A stretch of 64,000 nt of DNA from Novosphingobium sp049354825. GTDB lineage: Bacteria > Pseudomonadota > Alphaproteobacteria > Sphingomonadales > Sphingomonadaceae. A program made the translations under genes and the position numbers. Below the pieces are notes generated by a model that was not told where the DNA came from, did no database searches, and saw only the letters and a list, made by a program, of their open reading frames with translations. The stretch is from the NCBI RefSeq assembly GCF_049354825.1, contig NZ_CP186480.1:1240001-1304000 (forward strand), in the 5' to 3' direction. Positions 15,230-24,065 of the stretch are shown here, piece after piece (positions within the stretch are counted from its first letter, which is position 1; each line of letters starts with the position of its first letter).

Positions 15230-16921
15230 TCAGTGGTGATGGGTATCCTCGATCACCGGCAGCGTCTCGAACTGGTGGAACGGCGGCGGGCTGCTCAACG
15301 TCCACTCCAGCGTCGTTGCGCCTTCGCCCCAGTAATTGTCCGCGGCCTTCTTGCCGGCGGTGAAGGCGTAGATGATGTTGACGAAGAAGATCACGATCGA
15401 CGTCGCCATCACCATGTAGCCGATCGTGGCGACGTGGTTCCACTGCTCGAACGCCGGGGTGTAGTCCGGGTAACGGCGCGGCATGCCCTGGAGCCCCAGG
15501 AAGTGCATGGGGAAGAAGATCAGGTTCACGCCGACAAAGAACACCCAGAACTGCAGGTGGCTCAGGAATTCGGAGTGCATCTTCCCGCTCATCTTCGGGA
15601 ACCAGTAGAAGAAGCCCGCGAACAGCGAGGTCACCGCACCGAGGCTCAGCACGTAGTGGAAGTGCGCCACCACGTAATACGTGTCCTGCAGGTTATCGTC
15701 GATGCCGCCGTTGGCCAGCACCACGCCGGTCACGCCGCCGACGGTAAACAGGAAGATGAAGCCCAGCGCCCAGACCATCGGGCTCTTGAAGGTCAGGCTG
15801 CCGCCCCACATCGTCGCGATCCAGGAGAAGATCTTGATGCCGGTGGGCACCGCGATCACCATCGTGGCGGCGGTGAAGTACATCTTCGTGTTCACGCTAA
15901 GGCCGGTGGTGTACATGTGGTGCGCCCACACGATGAACCCGACCACGCCGATGGCGACCATCGCGTAAGCCATGCCCAGGTAGCCGAACACCGGCTTCTT
16001 CGAGAAGGTCGAGACGATCTGGCTGATCATGCCGAAACCCGGCAGGATCATGATGTAGACTTCCGGGTGGCCAAAGAACCAGAACAGGTGCTGGAACAGG
16101 ATCGGGTCGCCGCCGCCGGCCGGGTCGAAGAACGTCGTGCCGAAATTACGGTCGGTGATCAGCATCGTGATGCCCGCGGCCAGCACCGGCAGCGCCAGCA
16201 GCAGAAGGAAGGCGGTAACCAGCATAGACCACACGAACAGCGGCATCTTGTGCAGGGTCATCCCCGGCGCGCGCATGTTGAAGATGGTGGTGATGAAGTT
16301 GATCGCGCCCATGATCGAGCCCGCACCCGCAAGGTGAAGCGCAAAGATCGCGAAATCGACCGCGGGCCCCTGCGCGCCGTATGTAGATAGCGGGGCATAG
16401 GCGGTCCAGCCGATGCCGGCACCGTTGCCGGTGGCATCGCCGGGTACGAAGGCCGAGATCATCAGGCTGCAGAAACCGGCCACCGTCAGCCAGAAGCTGA
16501 TGTTGTTCATGCGCGGGAACGCCATGTCGGGCGCGCCGATCATCAGCGGCACGAACCAGTTGCCGAACCCGCCGATCATCGCCGGCATGACCATGAAAAA
16601 GATCATGATCAAACCATGCGCGGTGATCAGCACGTTCCACAGGTGCAGCTGCGCATCGAAGCCGGCATCGGGCTCGCCCAGGAAACTGGCCACGTGGCCG
16701 AGGTACTGGATGCCCGGGTGCGCCAGCTCAAGGCGCATGATGCCCGAGACCGCGCCGCCGATCACGCCCGCGGTGATCGCGAAGATCATGTAGAGCGTGC
16801 CGATGTCCTTGTGGTTGGTGGACATGAACCACCGCGCAAAGAACGACGGCTTGTGGTCATGATCGTGGTGGGCGTGATCGCCGTGATCATGAGCCTGGAA
16901 GTGGTCGGCGGTGGTGGCCAT
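15230..16921 (-). CDS. ctaD: Cytochrome c oxidase subunit I (aa3)
   Basis: The 563-residue catalytic subunit of the proton-pumping terminal oxidase, with about twelve helices. Ligand motifs are visible: the heme a histidine in ITAHGLIMIFFMVMP, the CuB/tyrosine segment WFFGHPEVYIMILPGFG, the CuB histidine pair in WAHHMYTTG, and the heme a3/heme a histidines in VVAHFHYVLS. The N-terminus is His/Asp-rich (HDHGDHAHHDHDH), which might bind metal. It follows ctaC closely and ends at a strong terminator. Confidence 0.98.
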   Translation of the reverse strand: MATTADHFQAHDHGDHAHHDHDHKPSFFARWFMSTNHKDIGTLYMIFAITAGVIGGAVSGIMRLELAHPGIQYLGHVASFLGEPDAGFDAQLHLWNVLITAHGLIMIFFMVMPAMIGGFGNWFVPLMIGAPDMAFPRMNNISFWLTVAGFCSLMISAFVPGDATGNGAGIGWTAYAPLSTYGAQGPAVDFAIFALHLAGAGSIMGAINFITTIFNMRAPGMTLHKMPLFVWSMLVTAFLLLLALPVLAAGITMLITDRNFGTTFFDPAGGGDPILFQHLFWFFGHPEVYIMILPGFGMISQIVSTFSKKPVFGYLGMAYAMVAIGVVGFIVWAHHMYTTGLSVNTKMYFTAATMVIAVPTGIKIFSWIATMWGGSLTFKSPMVWALGFIFLFTVGGVTGVVLANGGIDDNLQDTYYVVAHFHYVLSLGAVTSLFAGFFYWFPKMSGKMHSEFLSHLQFWVFFVGVNLIFFPMHFLGLQGMPRRYPDYTPAFEQWNHVATIGYMVMATSIVIFFVNIIYAFTAGKKAADNYWGEGATTLEWTLSSPPPFHQFETLPVIEDTHHH

Positions 16922-16953
16922 CGGGGCTTACCTTCTTAGCGAATTCGTTGAAA

Positions 16954-18093
16954 TCAGGCGGCGGGAGCGGCGCTGGCGGACGCGGTCGGAGCCGGCGAGG
17001 CGGTCGACGCCGGAGTCGCGCCGGCGGCCGGAGCGGCAGCGGCGGGCGCTGCCGCAGCGGGAGCCGCGGCCGGCTTCGTGCCGGAAATGGTGCCGCCCTG
17101 CGACAGCAGCCAGGCATTGAACTGGGGCCGGGGCAGCGCTTCGACCACGATCGGCATATAGCCGTGACGAATCCCGCACAGTTCCGAGCACTGGCCGAAA
17201 TAGACGCCCGGCTTCTCGATCAGGAGGACCTTCTCGTTGATGCGGCCGGGCACAGCGTCGAGCTTGAACCACAGCGACGGCACCGCGAACGAGTGGATCA
17301 CGTCGGCGCCGGTGGTCTGGATGCGGATCGGCTCTCCCACCGGCAGGACCAGGCGGTTGTCGACCGCAAGCTGCTTGGGACCGTCGGCATCGGTGCGGAA
17401 ACGCTCACCCGGCTTGGCGTCGCCATCGGCGGTTCCTTGCTCCTTGAGCATGTTCGAAATGATCTGGACGCCGCCGTTATCGGGGTAGTCGTAGGTCCAG
17501 AACCACTGGTTGCCCGTTGCCTTCACGGTCAGCGCGCCAGCCGGGGCGGGCTTGTACTGCTTGGCCAGCAAATCGATCGAGGGCACCGCGATACCGACCA
17601 GGATCAGCACCGGAAGAAGCGTCCACACGACTTCCAGCAGGGTGTTGTGGCTGGTGCGCGAGGGAACCGGGTTCGCCTTGCGGTTATAACGCGCGACCAC
17701 CCACAGCAGCAGGCCGAGCACGAACAGCGAAATGATCGTGATCACCGGCATCAGGATCGCGTTGTGCATCCACAGCGCGTATTCGCCGTTGGCCGAGAAC
17801 TGCTGCTGGAAGGTCCAGCCGCCCGGGGTCGGCATGCCGACGCCGGGGGTGGGGATCATCGGGGTGTAGGAACCGGCCGCAGCGCTGGCGGTCGCGGCCG
17901 GGCTGGCGGCGGCGGTGGCGGCAACGCTGGGAGCGGCGACCGGGACGGCAGTCGCCACCGGGGCGGCGGCCATGGCGGCCTGCGGCAGCAGCGCGCCCAG
18001 CGGCGCGGCAAATCGGGCAATTCGGCCGGTCTTGGTAATGGTCACGGGTTCGCTTTCCGGTTCGCTGAATATGCGGACGAACGGTCCCCCCAT
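16954..18093 (-). CDS. ctaC: Cytochrome c oxidase subunit II
   Basis: The CuA-bearing subunit that accepts electrons from cytochrome c. It has a signal peptide, two transmembrane helices (about 110-130 and 150-170) and a periplasmic cupredoxin domain with the CuA motif CSELCGIRHGYM near residue 300 and the aromatic NQWFWTYDYP electron-entry patch. Two Ala/Pro-rich stretches are unusual in length: about 40 residues after the signal peptide and about 50 at the C-terminus. The start may be the ATG at 18093 or a GTG at 18045, which begins the signal sequence more directly. Confidence 0.95.
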   Translation of the reverse strand: MGGPFVRIFSEPESEPVTITKTGRIARFAAPLGALLPQAAMAAAPVATAVPVAAPSVAATAAASPAATASAAAGSYTPMIPTPGVGMPTPGGWTFQQQFSANGEYALWMHNAILMPVITIISLFVLGLLLWVVARYNRKANPVPSRTSHNTLLEVVWTLLPVLILVGIAVPSIDLLAKQYKPAPAGALTVKATGNQWFWTYDYPDNGGVQIISNMLKEQGTADGDAKPGERFRTDADGPKQLAVDNRLVLPVGEPIRIQTTGADVIHSFAVPSLWFKLDAVPGRINEKVLLIEKPGVYFGQCSELCGIRHGYMPIVVEALPRPQFNAWLLSQGGTISGTKPAAAPAAAAPAAAAPAAGATPASTASPAPTASASAAPAA

Positions 18094-18119
18094 CCGCCCC
18101 CTCGGGTCGATTTGGGCGG

Positions 18120-18148
18120 CCTATACGCGCGCTTGCCGGGCATCTCAA
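18120..18148 (-). promoter_or_regulatory. Promoter of ctaC-ctaD
   Basis: Minus-strand -35 TTGAGA (18143-18148) and -10 TATAGG (18120-18125) with exactly 17 nt between. It lies just upstream of ctaC and interlocks with the oppositely directed pyrE promoter. Confidence 0.55.
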
Positions 18149-18161
18149 GCGCCTCTAGGGG
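18133..18161 (+). promoter_or_regulatory. Promoter of pyrE operon
   Basis: Plus-strand -35 TTGCCG (18133-18138) and -10 TAGGGG (18156-18161) with 17 nt between, about 30 bp before the pyrE ATG. It shares DNA with the divergent ctaC promoter, so polymerase can occupy only one at a time. Confidence 0.5.
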
Positions 18162-18196
18162 GAAATTTCACCGCCACCGGAGCCGTGCGACCGACG

Positions 18197-18784
18197 ATGC
18201 TGACCGACGACGAAGTCCTGGAGGAATTTCGCAGCAGCGAGGCGCTGCTCGAAGGGCATTTCCTGCTCTCGTCGGGACGGCATAGCGGGCACTACCTGCA
18301 ATGCGCCCGCGTGCTGATGAATCCGGCCCGCGCCGCGCGCCTGGCCGAGGCCCTGGCAGCCAAGCTTCCCGCTGGCGTTCGTGCTGCCATCGACGTGGTT
18401 GTCTCGCCGGCGATGGGCGGGGTCATCATCGGCCACGAGATGGGCCGCGCGCTCGGCAAGGACGCGCTGTTCGTCGAACGGCCGACCGGCACTTTCGAAT
18501 TGCGCCGCGGCTTCGCCCTCGAACCCGGCGCCAGGGTGCTGATGGTCGAGGACGTCGTCACTACCGGGCTGTCAAGCCGTGAGGCAATTGCCGCGATCGA
18601 GGCCGCCGGCGGGCAGGTCATCGGCGCCTGCGCGCTGGTCGACCGGTCGAACGGCAGCGCCACTTTCGGCGTGCCCTTCACCGCACTGGTCGCCTTCGAT
18701 TTCCCGACGTACGCGCCGGACGAGGTGCCGCCCGCCCTTGCCGCCACGCCCGCGATCAAGCCGGGCAGCCGGGCAAAGCCGTGA
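18197..18784 (+). CDS. pyrE: Orotate phosphoribosyltransferase
   Basis: A 195-residue enzyme that joins orotate and PRPP to form orotidine 5'-phosphate in pyrimidine synthesis. The PRPP-binding loop is VLMVEDVVTTGLS, and the lid region and SSGRHSGHYLQCARVL match the family. The ATG at 18197 gives the normal N-terminus; an open frame further upstream would read through the ctaC promoter. pdxJ starts on its stop codon. Confidence 0.96.
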   Translation: MLTDDEVLEEFRSSEALLEGHFLLSSGRHSGHYLQCARVLMNPARAARLAEALAAKLPAGVRAAIDVVVSPAMGGVIIGHEMGRALGKDALFVERPTGTFELRRGFALEPGARVLMVEDVVTTGLSSREAIAAIEAAGGQVIGACALVDRSNGSATFGVPFTALVAFDFPTYAPDEVPPALAATPAIKPGSRAKP

Positions 18785-19524
18785 GCGGCGGTCTCCATCC
18801 CAATCCGCTCAGGCTGGGCGTCAACATCGATCACGTCGCCACGATCCGCAATGCGCGCGGCGGCGACCACCCCGATCCGGTGCGCGCCGCACAGATCGTT
18901 GCGCAGTGCGGCGGCGACGGCATCACCGCGCACTTGCGCGAGGATCGCCGCCACATCCGCGACGAGGACCTGGCCCGCATCCAGGCCGCTACCGACCTAC
19001 CGCTTAACCTGGAGATGGCCGCTACCGACGAGATGCTGGCGATCGCGCTGCGCCACAAGCCGCACGCCGCCTGCATCGTCCCCGAACGCCGCGAGGAGCG
19101 CACGACCGAGGGCGGGCTCGACGCCGCCGGCCAGCATAACCGGCTCGCGCCCATCGTAAGCCGCCTTGGCGATGCCGGCATCCGCGTCAGCCTGTTCATT
19201 GCCCCGGACCCGCGCCAGCTCGACGCCGCGCTGCGCCTCGGCGTACCGGTCGTCGAGTTCCACACCGGCGAATACGCCCACGCCGAGGGCGATCAGGTAG
19301 CCGCCGAACTGAAGCGCATCGCCGACATGGCCGCGCTGGCCGCCAAGAACGGCATCGAACCCCACGCCGGCCACGGCCTGACTTATGAGAATGTCCAGCC
19401 GATCGCCGCGATTCCCCAGTTGGCCGAGCTCAACATCGGCCACTACCTGATTGGCGAGGCGATCTTCGTCGGGCTTGAAAGCGCCGTTACCCGCATGCGC
19501 GGCCTGATGGACGACGCGCGGTGA
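18781..19524 (+). CDS. pdxJ: Pyridoxine 5'-phosphate synthase
   Basis: A 247-residue TIM-barrel enzyme that condenses 1-deoxyxylulose 5-phosphate with 3-amino-2-oxopropyl phosphate to form PNP, the last ring-forming step of DXP-dependent vitamin B6 synthesis. LGVNIDHVATIRNARGG, the HLREDRRHI loop and GLTYENV are characteristic. It starts with GTG overlapping the pyrE stop (GTGA) and is followed by acpS with another 4-bp overlap, as in many Gram-negatives. Confidence 0.97.
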   Translation: MSGGLHPNPLRLGVNIDHVATIRNARGGDHPDPVRAAQIVAQCGGDGITAHLREDRRHIRDEDLARIQAATDLPLNLEMAATDEMLAIALRHKPHAACIVPERREERTTEGGLDAAGQHNRLAPIVSRLGDAGIRVSLFIAPDPRQLDAALRLGVPVVEFHTGEYAHAEGDQVAAELKRIADMAALAAKNGIEPHAGHGLTYENVQPIAAIPQLAELNIGHYLIGEAIFVGLESAVTRMRGLMDDAR

Positions 19525-19922
19525 TCATCGGCCTCGGCTCGGACCTCTGCAATATCGAGCGAATCCGGAACTCGCTCGACCGTTTCGGCGATCGTTTCGA
19601 AAACCGCGTCTTCACTGACGTCGAACGGGCCAAGGCCGCACGCCGCCCGTTCACCAAGGCGGGGACGCTGGCGAAGCGCTTCGCCGCGAAGGAAGCTTAT
19701 TCCAAGGCCGTCGGCACCGGATTCAAGGCCGGCGTCTTCATGAAGGACATCGGCGTGGTCAACGCCCGCTCGGGCGCGCCGACGCTGGCGCTTGCGGGCG
19801 GCGCGGCCGCGCGGCTTGCGGCGATCACCCCGCCGGGGCATGAGGCCGTCATCCACCTGACCCTGACCGACGACCACCCGTGGGCGCAGGCTTTTGTCGT
19901 GATCGAGGCCCGCCTGCTGTGA
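19521..19922 (+). CDS. acpS: Holo-[acyl-carrier-protein] synthase
   Basis: A 133-residue phosphopantetheinyl transferase that activates acyl carrier protein using CoA. The metal-binding GLGSDLCNIERI at the start and FAAKEAYSKAVGTG are the two hallmark motifs. GTG start overlapping pdxJ. The pdxJ-acpS-lepB order is common in proteobacteria. Confidence 0.96.
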   Translation: MIIGLGSDLCNIERIRNSLDRFGDRFENRVFTDVERAKAARRPFTKAGTLAKRFAAKEAYSKAVGTGFKAGVFMKDIGVVNARSGAPTLALAGGAAARLAAITPPGHEAVIHLTLTDDHPWAQAFVVIEARLL

Positions 19923-20794
19923 ATGAAGACGTGACGACCCGGCAAAAGGCAGAGTCCGCGCCCGTAAAGGAAAAGGTCGACTGGCTGGCCGAAGTCCGCG
20001 GCCTGGCGTTGATGCTGTTGGCAGTGCTGGCGTTTCACAGCTTCGTAGCCAAGCCGTTCTATATCCCGTCGATCTCGATGATGCCCAACCTGCTGGTGGG
20101 CGACCGGCTGGTGGTGTCGAAGTTTCCCTATGGCTGGAACTGGTCGTCGCTGTCGTTCCATGTCTTTCCGCGGGGAGGCTGGCGCATCGCCGGCAAGACG
20201 CCGCAGTATGGCGACATCGTCATCGTGGTGCCGCGCGGCCGCACCGACGACCTTATCAAGCGCGTGGTGGCACTTCCGGGCGACCGGATCGCGGTGCACG
20301 GTGGCCAGATCATCCTCAATCGCGTGCCGGTACCACAGGCGGTCGAGCCACCCGTCCAGATTCCCGCCGATCCCGAACTGCGCTGCGACGGCCAGCCCTG
20401 CTACGACGCCTTCGCCCAGTGGCTGACCCGCATGCCGTCCGGCCGCCAGGTTTACGAACCGCCGACGCTGCGCGAAACCTTGCCGAACGGCGCGACTTAC
20501 CTGACGCTGGATACCGCGCGGCAGCCGTGGGACGACATGGGCGAGATCGTCGTGCCCGATGGCCACGTCTTCCTGATGGGCGACAACCGCGACCATTCCG
20601 CCGACAGCCGCGTTCCCGCCTATGCAAACGGGCTGGGCGGGCCGGTACCGCTGTCCGACATCGGCGGCCGAGCCGAGTTCCTGACCTTTTCCTGGGACGG
20701 CCAGGAAAGCTGGAACCCGCTGAGCTGGTTGGCGGCGCTGCGATCGGGGCGGGCGATGACGTCGCTGCGCCCTGAACACGGGGGAACGCGATGA
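19919..20794 (+). CDS. lepB: Signal peptidase I
   Basis: A 291-residue inner-membrane protease that cleaves signal peptides. One N-terminal helix (about 26-45) precedes the catalytic serine S53 in PSISMMPNL and the general-base lysine K114 in DLIKRVVALPGDRI; MGDNRDHSADSR is the family's box E. The start is taken as GTG at 19919 overlapping the acpS stop (GTGA); a further-upstream methionine lies inside acpS. Coupled to the following permease gene. Confidence 0.96.
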   Translation: MNEDVTTRQKAESAPVKEKVDWLAEVRGLALMLLAVLAFHSFVAKPFYIPSISMMPNLLVGDRLVVSKFPYGWNWSSLSFHVFPRGGWRIAGKTPQYGDIVIVVPRGRTDDLIKRVVALPGDRIAVHGGQIILNRVPVPQAVEPPVQIPADPELRCDGQPCYDAFAQWLTRMPSGRQVYEPPTLRETLPNGATYLTLDTARQPWDDMGEIVVPDGHVFLMGDNRDHSADSRVPAYANGLGGPVPLSDIGGRAEFLTFSWDGQESWNPLSWLAALRSGRAMTSLRPEHGGTR

Positions 20795-21936
20795 CGACGT
20801 CAAGGGCCGCGCCGCGAAAGCCCGCGCCGCGCAAGACCGCGCCGAACAAGCCAGGCGCGCGCAAGTCTGCGGTGCCGAAAGGCGAGATCGAGGCCGCCGC
20901 GACCGGCGAGGCCGGGCCGACCGACATTGCCGACCCCCTGCTGAAGACCGAGGCAAAGAAGGCGATCGTGTGGCTGGGCCTGGCCGCGCTGATCGTATTT
21001 GCAGTCTTCTCCGCGCAACCGCTGCTGGTGGTCTTCGCGGGAATGGTCTTTGCCGCCATCGTCGATGGCGGCGCACGCTTGCTGGGCCGCGCCGTCCCGC
21101 TGCCGCGCGGGGTACGGGTGACGGTGGTGGTGCTCGCCGGGGTCGCCTTCCTCGGCTGGGTGCTGGTCTATGCCGGCGGCCAGATCGCGGCCGAGGCGGC
21201 GCTACTGCAGGTTACCGTCAAGGAGCAGGCGATTCGCGTCATCGGGTGGCTTAACCAGCGCGGTATCGAGGTCGATTTCGGCAGCGTACAGGCCCTCGTC
21301 ACCAAGGGATTCGGCAGTGTCGGGCAGGTCATGGGCGCGGTGGGCGGAATCATCGGCGGGCTAACCACGCTGTTCCTGATCGCCGTCCTGGGGGTCTACA
21401 TCGCCGCCGAGCCGCGCCTGTACCAGCGCGGTATCGCCTGGATGATGCCCGCGGCGCAGCGCGATCATTTCCATGAAACCGCAGCCCTGATGGGCAAGGC
21501 GCTGCGCATGCTGATGTTCGGCCGCATCCTGGGCATGGTGATCGAAGGGGTCGCGACCGGGTTGCTGCTGGCCATCTACGGAGTTCCGCTGGCGGGCCTG
21601 CTGGGACTGCTGACAGGGCTGCTGGCATTCCTCCCCAACATCGGCGCGCCGATTTCGGGCGCGTTGATGGTCCTGGTCGGGTTCTCCGGGGGAACCGACA
21701 TGGGGCTGTACTGCGTTGCCGTTTACATCGGGGTGCAGTTCCTCGATTCAAACGTGATCATCCCGCTGGTCGCCAAGAAGACCGTCGACCTGGCCCCGGC
21801 GCTGGTCCTGGCGGCGCAGCTGGTGATGGGGGCGCTGTTCGGCATTCTGGGACTGGCGCTGGCCGATCCGCTGGTCGCGATGATCAAGATCGCGCTTGAA
21901 CGCCACGCCGACAAGCAGAACGCCCTGGCCGGCTGA
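20791..21936 (+). CDS. AI-2E family transporter (PerM-like)
   Basis: A 381-residue membrane protein of the AI-2 exporter/PerM superfamily with about eight helices. The first 45 residues are a Lys/Arg/Ala/Pro-rich basic tail (SRAAPRKPAPRKTAPNKPG), probably cytosolic. The C-terminal part (GLLGLLTGLLAFLPNIGAPI and DSNVIIPLVAKKTVDL) is the conserved core. Family members export diverse small molecules or exchange ions; the substrate cannot be inferred. ATGA overlap with lepB. Confidence 0.85.
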   Translation: MTTSRAAPRKPAPRKTAPNKPGARKSAVPKGEIEAAATGEAGPTDIADPLLKTEAKKAIVWLGLAALIVFAVFSAQPLLVVFAGMVFAAIVDGGARLLGRAVPLPRGVRVTVVVLAGVAFLGWVLVYAGGQIAAEAALLQVTVKEQAIRVIGWLNQRGIEVDFGSVQALVTKGFGSVGQVMGAVGGIIGGLTTLFLIAVLGVYIAAEPRLYQRGIAWMMPAAQRDHFHETAALMGKALRMLMFGRILGMVIEGVATGLLLAIYGVPLAGLLGLLTGLLAFLPNIGAPISGALMVLVGFSGGTDMGLYCVAVYIGVQFLDSNVIIPLVAKKTVDLAPALVLAAQLVMGALFGILGLALADPLVAMIKIALERHADKQNALAG

Positions 21937-21943
21937 ATCGACG

Positions 21944-23047
21944 ATGGCGCGCAAGTTCCTCTACCTGGTCCTGGCCGGGATCCTGATCTACCTGGGGGGC
22001 CGGCTGGCGCTTCAGTTTTATCCCGGTGCCCTGTCACGCGTCGCTTTCGTGCCCAAGACCCGGTTCGAACCGCAACCGCCGCTGGCCGCCGATGTCTATG
22101 CCGACCGCCGGATGTGGCTGTCCTATCCCGGCAAGCCCGACGATCCGGCCCGTTTCCAACCCGCCGGCGCGCCCGCTCCGGCGCCCCTTGATGCGGCGGT
22201 CTTCTTCATCCACCCGACCAGCTACCTGGCGAAGGATCACTGGAACGCGCCCCTCGACGATGCCGATTCGCAGGCGCGCGCGAAGGTGTTCCTGCGCGGG
22301 CTGGCAAGCCCGTTTGCCGGCGCGCCGCTGCTCTATGCGCCGCGCTACCGCCAGGCCGCGCTCGGCGCTTTCCTGACCGACGAGCCGGCGGCGAAATTCG
22401 CCCTCGACCTCGCCTATGCCGACGTCCGCCTCGCCTTCCGGCGCTTCCTGGCCGAAGTGCCGGCGGACAAGCCGATCGTCCTGGTCGGACACAGCCAGGG
22501 CGCGCTGCACCTGCTGCGCTTGCTGCGCGAGGATGTCGCGGGCAAGCCCGTCGCCCGACGCGTTGCCGCCGCTTACGCGATCGGCTGGCCGATTTCGCCC
22601 GAGCACGACCTTCCGGGCCTTGGCCTTCCGGCCTGCGACCGGGCCGGAAAGCCAGGATGCGTCGCCAGCTACCTGTCCTTCGCAGAACCGGCGGATCCCG
22701 TCATGATCCGCGATGCCTGGGAAGCGCAATCGGCGCCGGGCGGCGAAACCTACAAGGGCAGCGGCGTGCTGTGCTTCAACCCGCTGACCGGCGGCCTGGG
22801 CGGAAGCGCGCCGGCCAGCGCCAACCTCGGCACGCTGGTCCCTGACACCGCGATGAGCAGCGGAACGCTCATGCCGGGGCTGGTGCCCGCCACCTGCCGC
22901 CGCGACGGGCTGCTGTCGATCGGAGAGCCGGCAGCGATGGGGCCGTTCGTGCTGCCCGGCAACAACTACCACGTGTACGACATCCCGCTGTTCTGGGCCA
23001 ACTTGCGCGCCGACGTGACGGCGCGGGTGAACGCGTGGAAGCCGTGA
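21944..23047 (+). CDS. DUF3089 alpha/beta-hydrolase-like protein
   Basis: A 367-residue protein with an N-terminal membrane anchor or signal helix (about residues 5-18) and a DUF3089 domain with the nucleophile elbow GHSQG (S184), so probably an envelope-side serine hydrolase. FFIHPTSYL near residue 90 is also typical. The substrate is unknown. The start at 21944 begins the membrane helix. The 3' end overlaps ruvX by 13 bp. Confidence 0.8.
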   Translation: MARKFLYLVLAGILIYLGGRLALQFYPGALSRVAFVPKTRFEPQPPLAADVYADRRMWLSYPGKPDDPARFQPAGAPAPAPLDAAVFFIHPTSYLAKDHWNAPLDDADSQARAKVFLRGLASPFAGAPLLYAPRYRQAALGAFLTDEPAAKFALDLAYADVRLAFRRFLAEVPADKPIVLVGHSQGALHLLRLLREDVAGKPVARRVAAAYAIGWPISPEHDLPGLGLPACDRAGKPGCVASYLSFAEPADPVMIRDAWEAQSAPGGETYKGSGVLCFNPLTGGLGGSAPASANLGTLVPDTAMSSGTLMPGLVPATCRRDGLLSIGEPAAMGPFVLPGNNYHVYDIPLFWANLRADVTARVNAWKP

Positions 23048-23514
23048 TAACCGAGGACGTCGCGGCGTTTCGCGCCGTGATGCCCGACGGCGGCGCGCTG
23101 CTTGGCATCGACCTTGGCACCCAGACGATCGGCACGGCCTTCTGCGATGCCGGCTGGCGGTTCGCCAGCCCCGGCAAGACTCTCGTGCGCGGCAAGTTCG
23201 GTGCCGACCGCGAGGTGCTGGCGGGGCTGGCGCGCGAACGATCGGTGCGCGGCTTCGTGATCGGACTGCCGCGCAACATGGATGGCAGCGAGGGCCCGCG
23301 CAGCCAGTCAAGCCGCGCCTACGCCCGCAACCTCGCCGCCGCAATGAGCTTGCCGGTGTTGCTGTGGGACGAACGCTGGTCGACCAGTGCAGCCGAGCGT
23401 GACCTGATCGCCCAGGACATGAGCCGCGCGCGCCGCAAGGAGCGGATCGACGCGGCCGCCGCCGCCGTGATCCTGCAAGGCGCGATCGACGCGCTCGCAG
23501 GTGGACTGGCATGA
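23035..23514 (+). CDS. ruvX: Holliday junction resolvase-like protein (YqgF)
   Basis: A 159-residue RNase H-fold protein of the YqgF/RuvX family, implicated in pre-16S rRNA processing and Holliday junction cleavage. The first acidic motif GIDLGTQTIGTAF, GLPRNMDGSEG, and DERWSTSAAERDL are all present, with a final acidic residue in RIDAAAAAVILQ. A GTG at 23035 is used; a second GTG at 23044 would also serve. The downstream NUDIX gene overlaps by 4 bp. Confidence 0.92.
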   Translation: MEAVITEDVAAFRAVMPDGGALLGIDLGTQTIGTAFCDAGWRFASPGKTLVRGKFGADREVLAGLARERSVRGFVIGLPRNMDGSEGPRSQSSRAYARNLAAAMSLPVLLWDERWSTSAAERDLIAQDMSRARRKERIDAAAAAVILQGAIDALAGGLA

Positions 23515-24065
23515 TCACGCCTAAGCCATGGCGGGTCCTTGCGAGCCGCATCGTCCATGCCGACCGCTGGCTGCGCTTGCGTGCCGACACCTGCGAGACC
23601 GATGAGGGCGCCCGCATCGATCCCTATTACGTGATCGAGGCGGGCGACTGGGTGCAGGTCGTTGCTGTGACCGATGCACTCGAGGTCGTCACCATCCGCC
23701 TCTATCGCCACGGCGCGCGCGCGATCAGCCACGAGTTGCCAAGCGGCCACGTCGATCAGGGGGAGGGCCCTTTAGATGCGGCCCGCCGCGAGCTGCTGGA
23801 AGAGACCGGCTACGGCGCCCGCGAATGGCGCGCCCTGCCCGCTCTGCCCGCCAATTCGGCCCGGCAGCCGACGCTGGCGCACACGGTCCTGGCGCTGGGC
23901 GCCTTTTATCAGTCCGCGCCCGCCGATGACCCGATGGAGCGCATCGCGGTCGAACTGGTTCCCGCTGCGGAGGCCGCGCGAATGGCGCGCGCCGGCACGA
24001 TCACCCAGGGCCTTCACGTCGCCTCGCTGGCGCTGGCGCTGAGCGAACTCGGCCTCTGGCGCTAG
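23511..24065 (+). CDS. NUDIX hydrolase
   Basis: A 184-residue pyrophosphohydrolase with a complete NUDIX box, G-x5-E-x7-REL-x-EE-x-GY, in GHVDQGEGPLDAARRELLEE followed by TGY. The overall layout resembles ADP-ribose pyrophosphatases (a YYVIEAGDWVQVVAVT substrate strand), but specificity cannot be assigned. It is coupled to ruvX and converges with the cupin-like gene with a 4-bp overlap. Confidence 0.9.
   Translation: MITPKPWRVLASRIVHADRWLRLRADTCETDEGARIDPYYVIEAGDWVQVVAVTDALEVVTIRLYRHGARAISHELPSGHVDQGEGPLDAARRELLEETGYGAREWRALPALPANSARQPTLAHTVLALGAFYQSAPADDPMERIAVELVPAAEAARMARAGTITQGLHVASLALALSELGLWR

Noticed and set aside
15233..16390. Plus-strand frame opposite ctaD
   Set aside because: Antisense shadow of a certain gene; His/Arg/Asp-rich translation without motifs.
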